A stretch of 64,000 bases of DNA from Chloroflexota bacterium. GTDB taxonomy: Bacteria; Chloroflexota; Anaerolineae; 4572-78; J111. The stretch is from assembly GCA_016860845.1 (NCBI GenBank), contig BOKF01000002.1:186001-250000 (forward strand). Reading direction: 5' to 3'. The translations under genes and the position numbers were made by a program. A model generated the notes under the pieces. The model was not told where the DNA came from. It made no database searches and worked only from the letters and a program-made list of their open reading frames with translations. Of the stretch, positions 40,991 through 49,734 are shown one piece after another (the first letter of the stretch is position 1; every line of letters starts with the position of its first letter).

Positions 40991-43300
40991 ATGAATGATT
41001 TAAATCAATGGACCAAAGAACAAGTAGAGCAGGCGCTGGTCTGCCAGCTCAGCCGGCGGCGCTTTTTGCAGAGCCTGCTGGCGGCCGGGGCCATTGCTGC
41101 GCTGCCGGGCGGCTTTCTCGTGCCGGCCCGCGCCGGGGCCGAAGAAGTGTTTGGCCCGGCTGTCTTTGAAGGGAAAGACGCTTACCAGGTCTTTCGCAAC
41201 GCCTGCCCGCGCAACTGCTACGATACGTGCAGCATTGTCAGCTATGTCAAAGATGGGGTCTTGCAGTTCATCGAGGGCGCGCCGGAGTCAACCTTTACTC
41301 ACGGCGGGCTGTGCGTGAAGGGCTACGCTTATCCGCGCACCGTTTACAGCCCCGACCGCATCAAATACCCGATGAAACAGGTCGAGCGCGGCTCGGGTAA
41401 CTGGCAGCGGATTTCCTGGGACGAAGCCCTGGACATGATTTCCGACAAAATCCTGGAAATCAAGCAGAAAGATGGCAGCCTGTTGGGGATGGCCCTGACC
41501 AAATATTCGGGCAACTTTGGCATCACTCACTACGGTGTCGAAGGGATGATGTCCTCGCTGGGCTACACCACCCGCTTTGTCGGGACACCCTGCTGGCCGG
41601 CCGGGATTGACGCCCAGAATTTCGATATGGGCGACATGTGGTGCAACGACCCGGAGGATATGGTTAACACCAAGTACATCATCATCTGGGGGGCTAACCC
41701 AGCCTACTGCTCCGTTCACTCCATGAAGTATGTGACCGAGGCCCAATCACGCGGGGCCAAAGTGGTGGTGATTGACCCGGTCTTTACCCAAACGGCGGCT
41801 AAAGGCGACGAATACTGGGAAGTCAAGCCGGGCAGCGACGGTGCGCTGGCCCTGGGCATGGCGCGCCACTTGATTGACAAAGGGCTGGTGGACCAGGAGT
41901 GGGTCAAGCAGAATTCGCTGGGCTACGACGAATTTGAAAAGTACCTTAAAGACAAAGTCACGGTCGAGTGGGCGGCCGAGCAGTCGGGCTTGCCTGCCGA
42001 GGCCATTACCCGCGTGGCCGAAGAGTTCGCTACGGTCAAGCCGGCCACTATCTGGATTGGCTACGGCATGCAGCGCCATGTCAATGGCGGGGTCAACGTG
42101 CGGGCTATTGATGCCCTGGTAGCGATGACCGGTAACATTGGGAAAGTTGGCGGAGGGGCGCGCTACGGCCACCTCTACACCTGGGGCTTCAACTATCACG
42201 CCCTGGTGCAGACACAGCCGGAAGGCTCGGTGGGTTTTGTCGGCGCAACCGGTCCAAAGGGTGAGTTCGACACCGGCCAGGGTGCAACCGAAGCGGCCTA
42301 CACCGACCGGACCCTCAACATCAACAAAATTGGCCAGGAAATCCTGGACGCCCAGGACCCACCGGTCCGGCTGCTCTGGGTAGCCAACAAAAACGTCCTC
42401 AGTCAGGATTTCGACCGCAACAAGATTGTCGAAGCTTTCAAGAAGCTGGAAATGATTGTCGCAGTGGACCTCTTCTTCAATCCAACGGTCGAGCTGGCCG
42501 ACATTGTTCTGCCCACCACCACCCTCTTTGAGGATTGGACGGTTAATGTCTCCTACTGGCACTACTGGTTGAGCTTGAACGAGCAGGCCATCGCACCCCT
42601 ATTCGAGACCAAGTCGGACATCGAGATTGCCTCGGCCCTGTCGGCTAAGCTGAACAGCAAACAGCCCGGTTCCTGCACCTTTGCCGAGAACATTGATACC
42701 AAGGAGTGGATGGTCAAAGAGTTCAATGACGGCATCTACAGCCTGTTTGGCATCAAATCCTGGGAAGATTTACGGAACGGGCCGGTCAAGGCGCAGCTCC
42801 CTTCTTCCGCCGCCTGGGCCGACCTGACGTTTAAAACGCCGTCGGGTAAATACGAGTTCAAATCCACGCTGGCCGAAGAGCAGGGTCACACCGCCTTACC
42901 GCTGTTTAAGGAAGGCCGTGAGGCGTACGCTCCGTTCCGGCTGCTGACCCCGCACAGCAAATACGGCATCCACTCGCAGTTCCAGAATATTGACTGGATG
43001 CATGACTACAATGCGGAGCCGTTTGTGTATGTCAATCCGAAAACAGCGCAGGCCAAGGGCATTGTTGAGGGCGATATGGTCCGGGTCTTCAACCCCACCG
43101 GCGAACTCACCCTTAAAGCCAAGCTGACCGACAACGTCCCTGCCGACTCGCTGCTCATGTACGAGAACTGGTATGGGATCAAAAACCCCTTTAACGTCAA
43201 CATCCTGGTGGATGATGTTTCGTCGGATATGGGCAAATTCAAAACCGGCGCGCCGGGGGTGGCTATCCACGACCAGTTTGCCGACATCGAGAAAGCATAG
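40991..43300 (+). CDS. Molybdopterin oxidoreductase, DMSO-reductase family catalytic subunit (Tat-exported)
   Basis: The 769-residue catalytic subunit begins with a twin-arginine signal (SRRRFLQ at 21-27, then a hydrophobic stretch and a PARA cleavage region). A 4Fe-4S site follows (Cys72, Cys76, Cys80, Cys108). The body has family blocks for bis-MGD binding (WGANPAYC, PVFTQTAAKGDEYW, the C-terminal dinucleotide domain with HSKYGIHSQF). The protein ligand to Mo is not certain; Cys201 in GTPCWPAG lies in the ligand region. GGAGG precedes ATG 40991. With the next two genes it forms a DmsABC-like trimer outside the membrane. The substrate is unknown and could be DMSO, TMAO, polysulfide or another oxoanion. 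Confidence 0.92.
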   Translation: MNDLNQWTKEQVEQALVCQLSRRRFLQSLLAAGAIAALPGGFLVPARAGAEEVFGPAVFEGKDAYQVFRNACPRNCYDTCSIVSYVKDGVLQFIEGAPESTFTHGGLCVKGYAYPRTVYSPDRIKYPMKQVERGSGNWQRISWDEALDMISDKILEIKQKDGSLLGMALTKYSGNFGITHYGVEGMMSSLGYTTRFVGTPCWPAGIDAQNFDMGDMWCNDPEDMVNTKYIIIWGANPAYCSVHSMKYVTEAQSRGAKVVVIDPVFTQTAAKGDEYWEVKPGSDGALALGMARHLIDKGLVDQEWVKQNSLGYDEFEKYLKDKVTVEWAAEQSGLPAEAITRVAEEFATVKPATIWIGYGMQRHVNGGVNVRAIDALVAMTGNIGKVGGGARYGHLYTWGFNYHALVQTQPEGSVGFVGATGPKGEFDTGQGATEAAYTDRTLNINKIGQEILDAQDPPVRLLWVANKNVLSQDFDRNKIVEAFKKLEMIVAVDLFFNPTVELADIVLPTTTLFEDWTVNVSYWHYWLSLNEQAIAPLFETKSDIEIASALSAKLNSKQPGSCTFAENIDTKEWMVKEFNDGIYSLFGIKSWEDLRNGPVKAQLPSSAAWADLTFKTPSGKYEFKSTLAEEQGHTALPLFKEGREAYAPFRLLTPHSKYGIHSQFQNIDWMHDYNAEPFVYVNPKTAQAKGIVEGDMVRVFNPTGELTLKAKLTDNVPADSLLMYENWYGIKNPFNVNILVDDVSSDMGKFKTGAPGVAIHDQFADIEKA

Positions 43301-43312
43301 GAGGATTGAGTG

Positions 43313-43876
43313 ATGACAAAACAACTTGGCTTTTACGTAAACGCGGAATTGTGTATCGGCTGTTCGTCCTGCGGCATGGCCTGCAAAAACCTTTACCACC
43401 AGGAACCGGGGGTGGTCTGGCGGCAGCTCTATCCGCTGAGTGAGGACCTCTACCCGCACCGGGAACGGGCATTTTACTCGCTGGCCTGCAACCACTGCGA
43501 GCATCCCTGCTGCCTGGAAGATTGCCCGGTCAGCGCCTTTACCAAACGTGATGACGGCATTGTGGTCCACAACGTAGACACCTGCATCGGCTGCGGCAAC
43601 TGCGTCCGTTCCTGTCCCTTTGGCGCGCCGCGCTACAATCCGGTCACAAACAAGGCCGAAAAATGCAGCTTGTGCTGGCAGCGCATTGACGAGGGCTTGC
43701 AGCCCGCCTGCGTGCAGGCCTGCCCCACCGGCGCATTAAAAATGGTTGACCTGGCGACTTTTGACGAGCCGGGGACAGTTCAGTACCCGCCCGGCTTCCC
43801 GGAACGGCCGGACATCAACCCGTCCATTCGATTTAAGTTACCCAAACAACCCGTTGTGGTCAGGAGGAGTGTATAA
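43313..43876 (+). CDS. DmsB-like electron-transfer subunit with four 4Fe-4S clusters
   Basis: The 187-residue ferredoxin-type subunit has four cysteine groups: CIGCSSCGMAC, CNHCEHPCCLEDCP, CIGCGNCVRSCP and CSLCWQRIDEG with CVQACP. This pattern fits DmsB/PsrB/NrfC subunits that carry electrons from the membrane anchor to the Mo subunit. There is no own signal peptide, so it is presumably exported with the Tat subunit. GGAGG precedes the ATG at 43313, 10 nt after the catalytic gene; GTG 43310 is also in frame. Its stop overlaps the next start by 1 nt. Confidence 0.95.
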   Translation: MTKQLGFYVNAELCIGCSSCGMACKNLYHQEPGVVWRQLYPLSEDLYPHRERAFYSLACNHCEHPCCLEDCPVSAFTKRDDGIVVHNVDTCIGCGNCVRSCPFGAPRYNPVTNKAEKCSLCWQRIDEGLQPACVQACPTGALKMVDLATFDEPGTVQYPPGFPERPDINPSIRFKLPKQPVVVRRSV

Positions 43877-44679
43877 TGGGCACAGCAGAATTTCCCCTGG
43901 TTTTGTTTACCCTTTTAACTCAAATGGCGATTGGCCTTTCCCTGGTCAGCGCCACCCGACAGTGGGCGGTGGTCGAAGGTCCGGGCGGCAAAATCCAGGC
44001 CGAGTGGCTGGCCGTGGCCGGCTTGCTGGCCGTCGGCGTGCTTGCTGCCTTTTTCCACCTGGGACAACCCCTGGGGGCCATCCGTATGTTGAGCAATCTC
44101 GGGACGGCCTGGCTCAGCCGCGAAATCCTGAGCATCGCCCTCTTTGGGGTGCTGGTTGTGGGGGTGCTGTTTATGGTTTACAAAGGGTCGCTGAACAGTT
44201 GGCTGCTCAAGCTGACGGCGCTGGTCGGCCTGGCGGCGGTCTTCGCGACCGGCATGACCTATACCGCCCCGGCCCTGGTCGCGGTCGAGAATCCGCTGCC
44301 CATCCTCTTCTTCCTGCTGACGGCTGTTATTCTTGGCGCGGCGGCGGCCAGCTACTTTGCTCCGGCCGGCAAGCAGCCCCTCGTGACCGCTATCCTGGCC
44401 GTCGGCCTGATTGTGGCCCTGGTGGTCTATCTGGTCGTGCCGTTTATCTGGCTGTCCGGCAGTACAGTCACGCGGATGACTGGTCAGGCCTACCTGGCCT
44501 CGCCTCTGCACTGGACCCACCTCATTGTCGGCCTGGCGCTGCCGCTGGTAGTGCTGGCCTGGCTACGCAAGATTCCGGCCTGGCTGCCGCTGCTGATCCT
44601 GATCGGTGAATTTGCCGGGCGGATGGCTTTCTTCGCCCTGACCGTCTCCAGCGCGGCAAACCTGGGCGGGCTGTATTGA
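43876..44679 (+). CDS. DmsC-like membrane anchor subunit
   Basis: The 267-residue protein has about eight membrane helices. It matches DmsC in its first helix pair (EFPLVLFTLLTQMAIGLSLV, FHLGQPLGAIRMLSNLGTAWLSREIL). DmsC anchors the complex and oxidises menaquinol without heme. TAATG overlaps the end of the FeS gene. Downstream lies a hairpin of ggcgaag/cctcgcc words, then the FmdE-like gene. Confidence 0.92.
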   Translation: MGTAEFPLVLFTLLTQMAIGLSLVSATRQWAVVEGPGGKIQAEWLAVAGLLAVGVLAAFFHLGQPLGAIRMLSNLGTAWLSREILSIALFGVLVVGVLFMVYKGSLNSWLLKLTALVGLAAVFATGMTYTAPALVAVENPLPILFFLLTAVILGAAAASYFAPAGKQPLVTAILAVGLIVALVVYLVVPFIWLSGSTVTRMTGQAYLASPLHWTHLIVGLALPLVVLAWLRKIPAWLPLLILIGEFAGRMAFFALTVSSAANLGGLY

Positions 44680-44741
44680 TGAGGCGAAGGCGCGAGGAGG
44701 CGAAGATTGCCCCCCTCACCTCTCTTTGCCTCCTCGCCTCA
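44679..44741. repeat. Hairpin of gaggcgaag/cctcgcctc words after the anchor gene
   Basis: tgaggcgaaggcgcgaggaggcgaag (left) and ctttgcctcctcgcctca (right) form an imperfect stem. The same words lie before and inside several cob genes (about 4590, 5460, 6770, 8340 and 22520). Confidence 0.65.
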
Positions 44742-44761
44742 CCCCTTATGGGCTGACTGCT

Positions 44762-45391
44762 ATGACTACCTTTGACGAATGTTTAGAAATGGCGATGACC
44801 ATGCACCGGGGCTGTCTTTGTCCCGGCCAAGTTTTGGGGACGCGCATGGCCCTGCTTGGCTGTCACCGGCTGGGCATTGAGCCGCCCGATACCGAAAAGC
44901 GCCTCTTTGCCTTTGTAGAGATGGACCGCTGCTTTGCCGACGCCATCGCCGCGGTGACCGGCTGCCGTTTGGGCAAACGCACCCTGAAATATGTGGATTA
45001 CGGTAAAGCCGCCTGCACTTTCTACGATGATCAGACCCGGCAGGCCGTGCGCATTCTGGCCCGTGAAGATGCCCGCGACAAGGTTGGTATCTACACGGCT
45101 GGCTCTGGGCTGGACAAACGCGCCGCTCAAGTATATGCTTACCGGGTGATGCCGGAAGCCGATTTGTTTATCGTGCAGGAGGTTATACTAACCATCGCCG
45201 CCGAGAACAGGCCGGGCCGGCCTCTCAGCCGAGTCACCTGCGCCGTTTGCGGGGAGGGCATCAACGACCGGCGCGAGGTGTATGTAGACGGTCAGCCCAT
45301 CTGCCGGGCCTGCGCTCAGGGAGCATATTATCAGCACGTTTTACCTTTGACCCCCACTCATCCGGTGGTTGAGTCGGTATGCCGGGATTAG
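44762..45391 (+). CDS. FmdE-family protein with C-terminal zinc ribbon
   Basis: This 209-residue protein belongs to the FmdE/GyaR-like group named after formylmethanofuran dehydrogenase subunit E. Its N-terminal part has MTMHRGCLCPGQVLGTRMA and CRLGKRTLKYVDYGKAACTF, where conserved Cys and His bind a metal or cofactor. The end carries a four-cysteine zinc ribbon (CAVCGEG and CRAC) of the DksA/TraR kind. Despite the name, no methanogenesis genes are near. Stand-alone FmdE proteins often occur beside molybdoenzymes, as here with dmsABC-like genes before and mobB after. The ribosome site is weak. A role in Mo cofactor handling is inferred. Confidence 0.85.
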   Translation: MTTFDECLEMAMTMHRGCLCPGQVLGTRMALLGCHRLGIEPPDTEKRLFAFVEMDRCFADAIAAVTGCRLGKRTLKYVDYGKAACTFYDDQTRQAVRILAREDARDKVGIYTAGSGLDKRAAQVYAYRVMPEADLFIVQEVILTIAAENRPGRPLSRVTCAVCGEGINDRREVYVDGQPICRACAQGAYYQHVLPLTPTHPVVESVCRD

Positions 45392-45446
45392 GGGATTTGG
45401 GGATTAAGAAAAAGATTTTTAAAAACTCCTAATCCCCAAATCCCGG
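45382..45446. repeat. Hairpin of ccgggatta/taatccccaaatcccgg words
   Basis: ccgggattaggggatttgg pairs with taatccccaaatcccgg (45430-45446) around an A/T loop. It is the same element type as 10541-10604. Confidence 0.7.
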
Positions 45447-45476
45447 CCCAAAAACTTCGCATTAGTGAGAGAAGGT

Positions 45477-45968
45477 ATGTCCACTATCCCCATTGTCTGC
45501 GTCGTGGGCCGCTCTAACGTAGGTAAGACGACGCTGCTGGAAAAACTGATCCCCAGCCTCAAGCAGCGCGGCTACCGGGTAGCGACCATCAAGCATCACA
45601 CCCACCCCGGCTTCGAAATGGACCGGCCGGGCAAGGATACATGGCGGCATGCCCAGGCTGGCAGCGACCACGTCGTCATCGCTGCACCGGATAAAGTTGC
45701 TTCGATTCGCCGGGTCGAGCGGGAGCCGACGCTGGATGAACTGGCGACAACTATCACGGACGTAGACATCATCCTGACCGAGGGCTTCAAGCGTTCCGAT
45801 AAACCCAAAATCGAAGTTATCCGGGCCGAACGAAGTGTCGAACCCATTTGCAGGCCGGAAGAGTTGGTAGCGATTGCCACCGATGTGCCGATTGCCTTAA
45901 ACGTGCCTCAGTTTGGGTTGGATGATACGGAGGGGTTAGCAGAACTGTTGGAGAAAAATTTTTTGTAG
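45477..45968 (+). CDS. mobB: Molybdopterin-guanine dinucleotide biosynthesis protein B
   Basis: MobB is a GTP-binding helper in making bis-MGD, the cofactor of the catalytic subunit encoded upstream. The Walker A loop is GRSNVGKTTLLEKL (10-23), followed by the family text VATIKHHTHPGFEMDRPGKDTWRHAQAG and ILTEGFKRSDKPKIEVIR. The length of 163 residues is normal. ATG 45477 has GAGAGAAGG upstream. No MobA is in the window. Confidence 0.95.
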   Translation: MSTIPIVCVVGRSNVGKTTLLEKLIPSLKQRGYRVATIKHHTHPGFEMDRPGKDTWRHAQAGSDHVVIAAPDKVASIRRVEREPTLDELATTITDVDIILTEGFKRSDKPKIEVIRAERSVEPICRPEELVAIATDVPIALNVPQFGLDDTEGLAELLEKNFL

Positions 45969-46122
45969 TTTTAGCAACTTTGTTGCCAGGTTTCAAAGCC
46001 TGCCTCCCATTCTTTGAAAGACCTGTATAATGCTACGATTAACTACAGACCGTAAAGGTACGCTGCACGAAAACTCTGTGGTCTGCTAAAAATCTGAGAC
46101 AGACCCAGTGGCAGAATATTGA

Positions 46123-46151
46123 TTGCTTCCATTGGAGGGGCGTGCTATACT
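46123..46151 (+). promoter_or_regulatory. Candidate promoter for the lipoprotein gene
   Basis: TTGCTT (46123-46128), 17 nt and TATACT (46146-46151) precede the gene by about 65 bp. The gap 45969-46122 shows nothing else that I can name. Confidence 0.6.
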
Positions 46152-46215
46152 TACCGCTATAAAGTTCAAGCTAGAAGCGCAAGAGTTTTTGCCCTTCTCC
46201 ACGAAGGAGAATCAG

Positions 46216-46740
46216 ATGAAACGTCGTTGGGTCAGCTTCAGCCAAACCGGTCTCGTGTTCGTGCTCCTTGTGTTCGGTCTTTTCGCCAGCGGTTGCACCT
46301 TGAACGCCTTCGGGCAGGCCGAGGAGGAGCCGGCGTTGGCTCTGCCTACACCCAGCCCGACCCTGTCCCCCGAAGAGGTCGTGCGCCTCCAGTTGGAGTC
46401 CTTGCAGCACAATGACGCGGCCAATAAAGGCATCGAAGCCGCTTTTAACTTTGCTTCCCCCGGCAATAAAAAAAGCACCGGCCCGCTCACTCGCTTTGTC
46501 AAAATGCTCAAAGCGCCCCCTTACAATGCCATGCTCAATCACAAGTCGGCCGAGTTCGATCCCATCGAAATATCGGGCGACAGCGCCACCCAGCGGGTCA
46601 AGCTCATCGGCGCTGACGGCCAGTCCACCGTTTATATTTTTATGCTGTCCAAACAAACCGAAGCGCCCTATCAAGATTGTTGGATGACCGACGGCGTTGT
46701 CGTTGAGCCGACCAGAGATTTGCCGCAAGATCAGGCTTAG
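46216..46740 (+). CDS. DUF4864-like lipoprotein
   Basis: The 174-residue protein has a basic start, a hydrophobic core and a lipobox (LFASGC), so it should be lipid-anchored on the outside. A Glu/Pro/Thr/Ser linker follows, and then a domain with ESLQHNDAANKGIEAAFNFASPGNK and FVKMLKAPPYNAMLNHKS, which matches the pattern of DUF4864. AAGGAGAATCAG precedes ATG 46216; the longer frame to 46123 runs through the promoter. The function is unknown. Confidence 0.85.
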   Translation: MKRRWVSFSQTGLVFVLLVFGLFASGCTLNAFGQAEEEPALALPTPSPTLSPEEVVRLQLESLQHNDAANKGIEAAFNFASPGNKKSTGPLTRFVKMLKAPPYNAMLNHKSAEFDPIEISGDSATQRVKLIGADGQSTVYIFMLSKQTEAPYQDCWMTDGVVVEPTRDLPQDQA

Positions 46741-46836
46741 ATTTTTCTATCCCCTAACTTGGTGGTAAACTACCGCGTTTATCAGCCATACTTAAAGAGA
46801 ATAAAACATAGTTTTGACTCCCAACTTGGATAATCG

Positions 46837-46900
46837 GGTTGGAAGACTGGAGGGTTGGAGGATTGGGTAGCGCCAGCCTTCCACCCCTCCACCCTTCCAG
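46837..46900. repeat. Hairpin of ggttggagg/ccttccaccc words
   Basis: ggttggaagactggagggtt on the left and ccttccacccctccaccc on the right form an imperfect stem. The same words encode part of the linker of cobL (about 6090-6120). Confidence 0.65.
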
Positions 46901-46944
46901 TTCATGACCGACTCTAAAAATCAAAACCAATCAGGAGCCACCCG

Positions 46945-47664
46945 ATGCATCGCGAATATCAGCACTGGTACAGTCCCTCGCTGGGGCGGGAGATGGAGCT
47001 GTTGATTTTTGGCCACGCCGGAGCGCGGGTGCTGGTTTTCCCTACCTCGATGGGCCGCTTTTTTGAGTGGGAAGACCGGGGCATGATTACGACCCTGGCC
47101 GAACATTTGGAGAACGGCTGGCTGCAACTCTACTGCGTGGACAGTGTGGACAGCGAAAGCTGGTACGCTCGCTGGGCCCACCCGAGCGGCCGGGCCAGAC
47201 GGCATGTGCAATACGAGACCTATCTTTTGAATGAAGTCTTGCCCCTGACTACTTACCGCAATCCCAACCCGTTTCTGATCACTATAGGCGCCAGCTTCGG
47301 CGCGTACCACGCGGTCAACTTTGCCTTTCGCCATCCTCATCTGGTCAGCCGGGTTATAGGCTTGAGCGGCATCTACGATATCAGCGATTGGACGGACGGT
47401 CATCACAACGGCACCATTTACTTTAACAACCCCTGCGCCTACATTCCCAACGAGCACGACGGCAATCGCCTGGAGGCGCTGCGGCGGATGGACATCATTC
47501 TGGCCGTTGGCCGCGATGACCCCCTCTGCCTGAACAACGAGCATTTGTCGGGCCACCTCTGGGCCAAAAATATCTGGCATGCCCTGCGTATTTGGGATGG
47601 CTGGGCGCACGACTGGCCCTGGTGGAGGGATATGCTCCGGCTTTATATTGGGGGACATGATTAA
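46945..47664 (+). CDS. Alpha/beta-hydrolase esterase, first gene of the ATP-grasp cluster
   Basis: The 239-residue protein has the esterase D-like core. The nucleophile is Ser117 in TIGASFGAYHA, followed by FRHPHLVSRVIGLSGIYDI; a likely catalytic aspartate lies in AVGRDDPL and a histidine in WAHDWPWW. It has no signal peptide, so it should act in the cytoplasm. CAGGAG lies 8 nt before ATG 46945. It resembles the short COG4947-like esterases that I recall next to ATP-grasp genes. The next gene encodes a second esterase of another subfamily. Substrate unknown; hydrolysis of an ester or thioester intermediate is a guess. Confidence 0.85.
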   Translation: MHREYQHWYSPSLGREMELLIFGHAGARVLVFPTSMGRFFEWEDRGMITTLAEHLENGWLQLYCVDSVDSESWYARWAHPSGRARRHVQYETYLLNEVLPLTTYRNPNPFLITIGASFGAYHAVNFAFRHPHLVSRVIGLSGIYDISDWTDGHHNGTIYFNNPCAYIPNEHDGNRLEALRRMDIILAVGRDDPLCLNNEHLSGHLWAKNIWHALRIWDGWAHDWPWWRDMLRLYIGGHD

Positions 47665-47665
47665 A

Positions 47666-47734
47666 GTAGACAGTAGACGGTAGGCGGTAGACAGGAATAT
47701 TCTTCCCGTTTACCGTCTACTGTCTACCGTCTAC
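47666..47734. repeat. Hairpin of gtagacagtagacgg/ccgtctactgtctac words
   Basis: The left arm (47666-47696) and the right arm (47706-47734) are each made of three degenerate copies of the word. The same word recurs in the next gap (48592-48666). Confidence 0.75.
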
Positions 47735-47747
47735 CTCTTTATAAAGT

Positions 47748-48623
47748 ATGGCCGAGTGGCAAGATTATACACAGGATAAGGAGGCCGGTCAGCACACCGT
47801 TGTCGGCACATTAAAAGTGCTGAAAGAATTATGGTCGCCCCAGTTACGTAACCGGCGCGACATTCTGGTTTACCTGCCACCTTCCTATGAACGATCCAAC
47901 AAACGCTATCCGGTCATTTATATGCATGACGGGCAGAACCTGTTTGATCAATACACCAGTTTTGCCGGCGAGTGGCAGGTAGATGAGACAATGGAGGCGC
48001 TGAGCCAACGCGGTTACGAGGCGATTGTTGTTGGCCTGCCCAACCTGGGCGAGCAGCGTCTCGACGAGTACAGCCCGTTTCCTCAGCCCCGCTACAGCAC
48101 CGGCCAGGGAGCGAGCTACCTGGACTTCATTCTGCAAACGGTCAAACCCCTGCTCGACCGGGAGTTTCGGACGCTGCCGGATCGAGCGCACACGGGTATG
48201 ATCGGCTCGTCTATGGGCGGCTTGATTACGCTCTATGCTTTCTTTCGCCCGCCCCAGGCGTTTGGTTTTGTCGGGGTCATGAGTCCATCGCTGTGGTTCG
48301 CCCAGGGTCGCATCTTCACCTATATCGAACAGGCTCCTTTCACTCCCGGCAAAATCTACCTGGACACGGGGACTCACGAACAAACTCACTTTTTCACCGA
48401 TCGTCCGCAGCTCCGGCTCCGGTTAAGCGGGTATAACTCCACCGTTCACGGCATGTACGATCTGCTCTATCACAAGGGCTACCGGCCCGGTCACGACCTG
48501 CTTTATGTAGAAGAGGAGAGCGGCCTGCACAACGAAGCCGCCTGGGCCCGCCGCTTGCCGGAAGCGATAGAGTTCTTGTTAGGTGGGGGAAATAGACAGT
48601 TATTAGTAGTCAGTGGTCAGTAG
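47748..48623 (+). CDS. Esterase of the Fes/IroE (COG2819-like) group
   Basis: The 291-residue hydrolase has RDILVYLPPSYERSNKRYPVIYMHDGQNLFD near the start, typical of the enterochelin esterase-like family. The nucleophile is Ser155 in GMIGSSMGGL, with acid in YLDTGTHE and histidine in ESGLHNEAAWARRLP. There is no signal peptide. The last residues (GNRQLLVVSGQ) are encoded by repeat-word DNA. It lies 84 nt after the first esterase and 72 nt before an ATP-grasp gene on the same strand. The true substrate is unknown. Confidence 0.87.
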   Translation: MAEWQDYTQDKEAGQHTVVGTLKVLKELWSPQLRNRRDILVYLPPSYERSNKRYPVIYMHDGQNLFDQYTSFAGEWQVDETMEALSQRGYEAIVVGLPNLGEQRLDEYSPFPQPRYSTGQGASYLDFILQTVKPLLDREFRTLPDRAHTGMIGSSMGGLITLYAFFRPPQAFGFVGVMSPSLWFAQGRIFTYIEQAPFTPGKIYLDTGTHEQTHFFTDRPQLRLRLSGYNSTVHGMYDLLYHKGYRPGHDLLYVEEESGLHNEAAWARRLPEAIEFLLGGGNRQLLVVSGQ

Positions 48624-48666
48624 ACAGAAAGAAACCCCTGTCTGCCGTCTACCGTCTACTGTCTAC
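48592..48666. repeat. Hairpin of tagacagt/actgtctac words overlapping the esterase stop
   Basis: Left-hand words begin inside the last codons of the esterase gene and right-hand words (ccgtctaccgtctactgtctac) follow. It shows one of these elements contributing C-terminal residues. Confidence 0.6.
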
Positions 48667-48694
48667 ATAGTTTTACAATCAAAGGAGATCGCGC

Positions 48695-49633
48695 ATGACT
48701 CTAAAAGTTGGGCTGCTCGTCGGGAGGGAGTGGTCGTTTCCCCCGGCTTTTATCGAAGAAGTTAACCGCCGGGATCAGGATGTCACCGCCGAATATGTCA
48801 GGCTGGGCGGCACGCAGATGGACGAACCCTGTCCTTACGCTGTCATTATTGATCGCATCTCGCACGAAGTTCCATACTATCGCAGCTACCTCAAGAATGC
48901 CGTGCTTCAGGGCGCTACGGTGATCAACAACCCCTTCATGTGGACGGCTGACGACAAATTCTTTGAAGCCTCGCTGGCGACCCGGCTGGGCGTCGCCAGT
49001 CCCAAAACAGTGGTCCTGCCCAACAAAGAGTATGTCCCCGGCATTGTCCACGCTGAAAGCCTGCGCAATCTGAACTACCCGCTTGACTGGCAGGGAATCA
49101 TCGAATACATCGGCCTGCCCTGCGTGCTCAAGGACGCCCACGGCGGCGGCTGGAAAGAGGTCTACATCTGCCACTCGCTGGATGAGGTCATTGACCACTA
49201 TAACAGTTCCGGCTTGTTGACCATGATCCTGCAGGAGTTCATTCAGTGGGAGCACTACGTGCGCTGCATCTGCCTGGGGCAGGAGGAGGTACTGCCGATC
49301 AAGTATCATCCCGGCGAGCGCAAATATTACGTCGAGCACGATCACCTCAGCCCTCAACTGGGCCGCCGGATCGTGGATGACTCGCTCAAGCTGGTGCGCG
49401 CCCTGGGCTACGATATGAATACCGTTGAGTGGGCCATTCGTGACGGCATCCCCTACGCCATTGACTTCATGAACCCGGCGCCCGATATGGACATCAACTC
49501 GCTGACCCAGTTTTACTTCAAATGGGTAGTCGAGCACATGGCCGACATGGCCATCCGCCTGGCCAAAAAGCCGCGCAAACAGAGCAAAGATTTGCACTGG
49601 GACAAAATGTTTACGGCGACGCGGAAGAAGTAA
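48695..49633 (+). CDS. ATP-grasp ligase
   Basis: ATP-grasp enzymes form amide or similar bonds through an acyl-phosphate. In this 312-residue protein the nucleotide lysines are Lys88 (WTADDKFFEA) and Lys146 (PCVLKDAHGGGW). The hinge is LQEFIQWEHYVRCI, and the metal site is NTVEWAIRDGIPYAIDFMNPAPDMD. It has RimK/GshB-like order but no named substrate motif. AAAGGAG precedes ATG 48695. It stands between two esterases and a second ATP-grasp gene of a different type, so the cluster probably builds and processes a small amide-linked product. The product is unknown. Confidence 0.88.
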   Translation: MTLKVGLLVGREWSFPPAFIEEVNRRDQDVTAEYVRLGGTQMDEPCPYAVIIDRISHEVPYYRSYLKNAVLQGATVINNPFMWTADDKFFEASLATRLGVASPKTVVLPNKEYVPGIVHAESLRNLNYPLDWQGIIEYIGLPCVLKDAHGGGWKEVYICHSLDEVIDHYNSSGLLTMILQEFIQWEHYVRCICLGQEEVLPIKYHPGERKYYVEHDHLSPQLGRRIVDDSLKLVRALGYDMNTVEWAIRDGIPYAIDFMNPAPDMDINSLTQFYFKWVVEHMADMAIRLAKKPRKQSKDLHWDKMFTATRKK

Positions 49634-49694
49634 GATGTGAAACGTGATGCGTGATGAATTTGCGCAGAACATCCCTTACGTTTTACGTTTTACA
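49634..49694. repeat. Hairpin of gtgaaacgtgatgcgtgatg/cgttttacgttttac words
   Basis: Degenerate complementary words fill the gap between the two ATP-grasp genes. The pairing is imperfect. The word family acgtatcacgtatcacg occurs in frame in the gene at 58221-60803 (about 58855-58880). Confidence 0.5.
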
Positions 49695-49734
49695 GGTTAT
49701 TTAGCATGTTTCGCTTGACTCTCGGAGGTGCGTA

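Noticed and set aside
41747..42562. Minus-strand open frame opposite the molybdoenzyme gene
   Set aside because: Antisense shadow of a clear DMSO-reductase-family gene.
46123..46215. N-terminal extension of the DUF4864-like lipoprotein
   Set aside because: It would place the promoter inside the gene and bury the signal peptide; ATG 46216 has a good ribosome site.
48701..49672. Minus-strand open frame of about 323 codons opposite the ATP-grasp gene
   Set aside because: Antisense shadow; the plus-strand frame carries ATP-grasp motifs and a good ribosome site.
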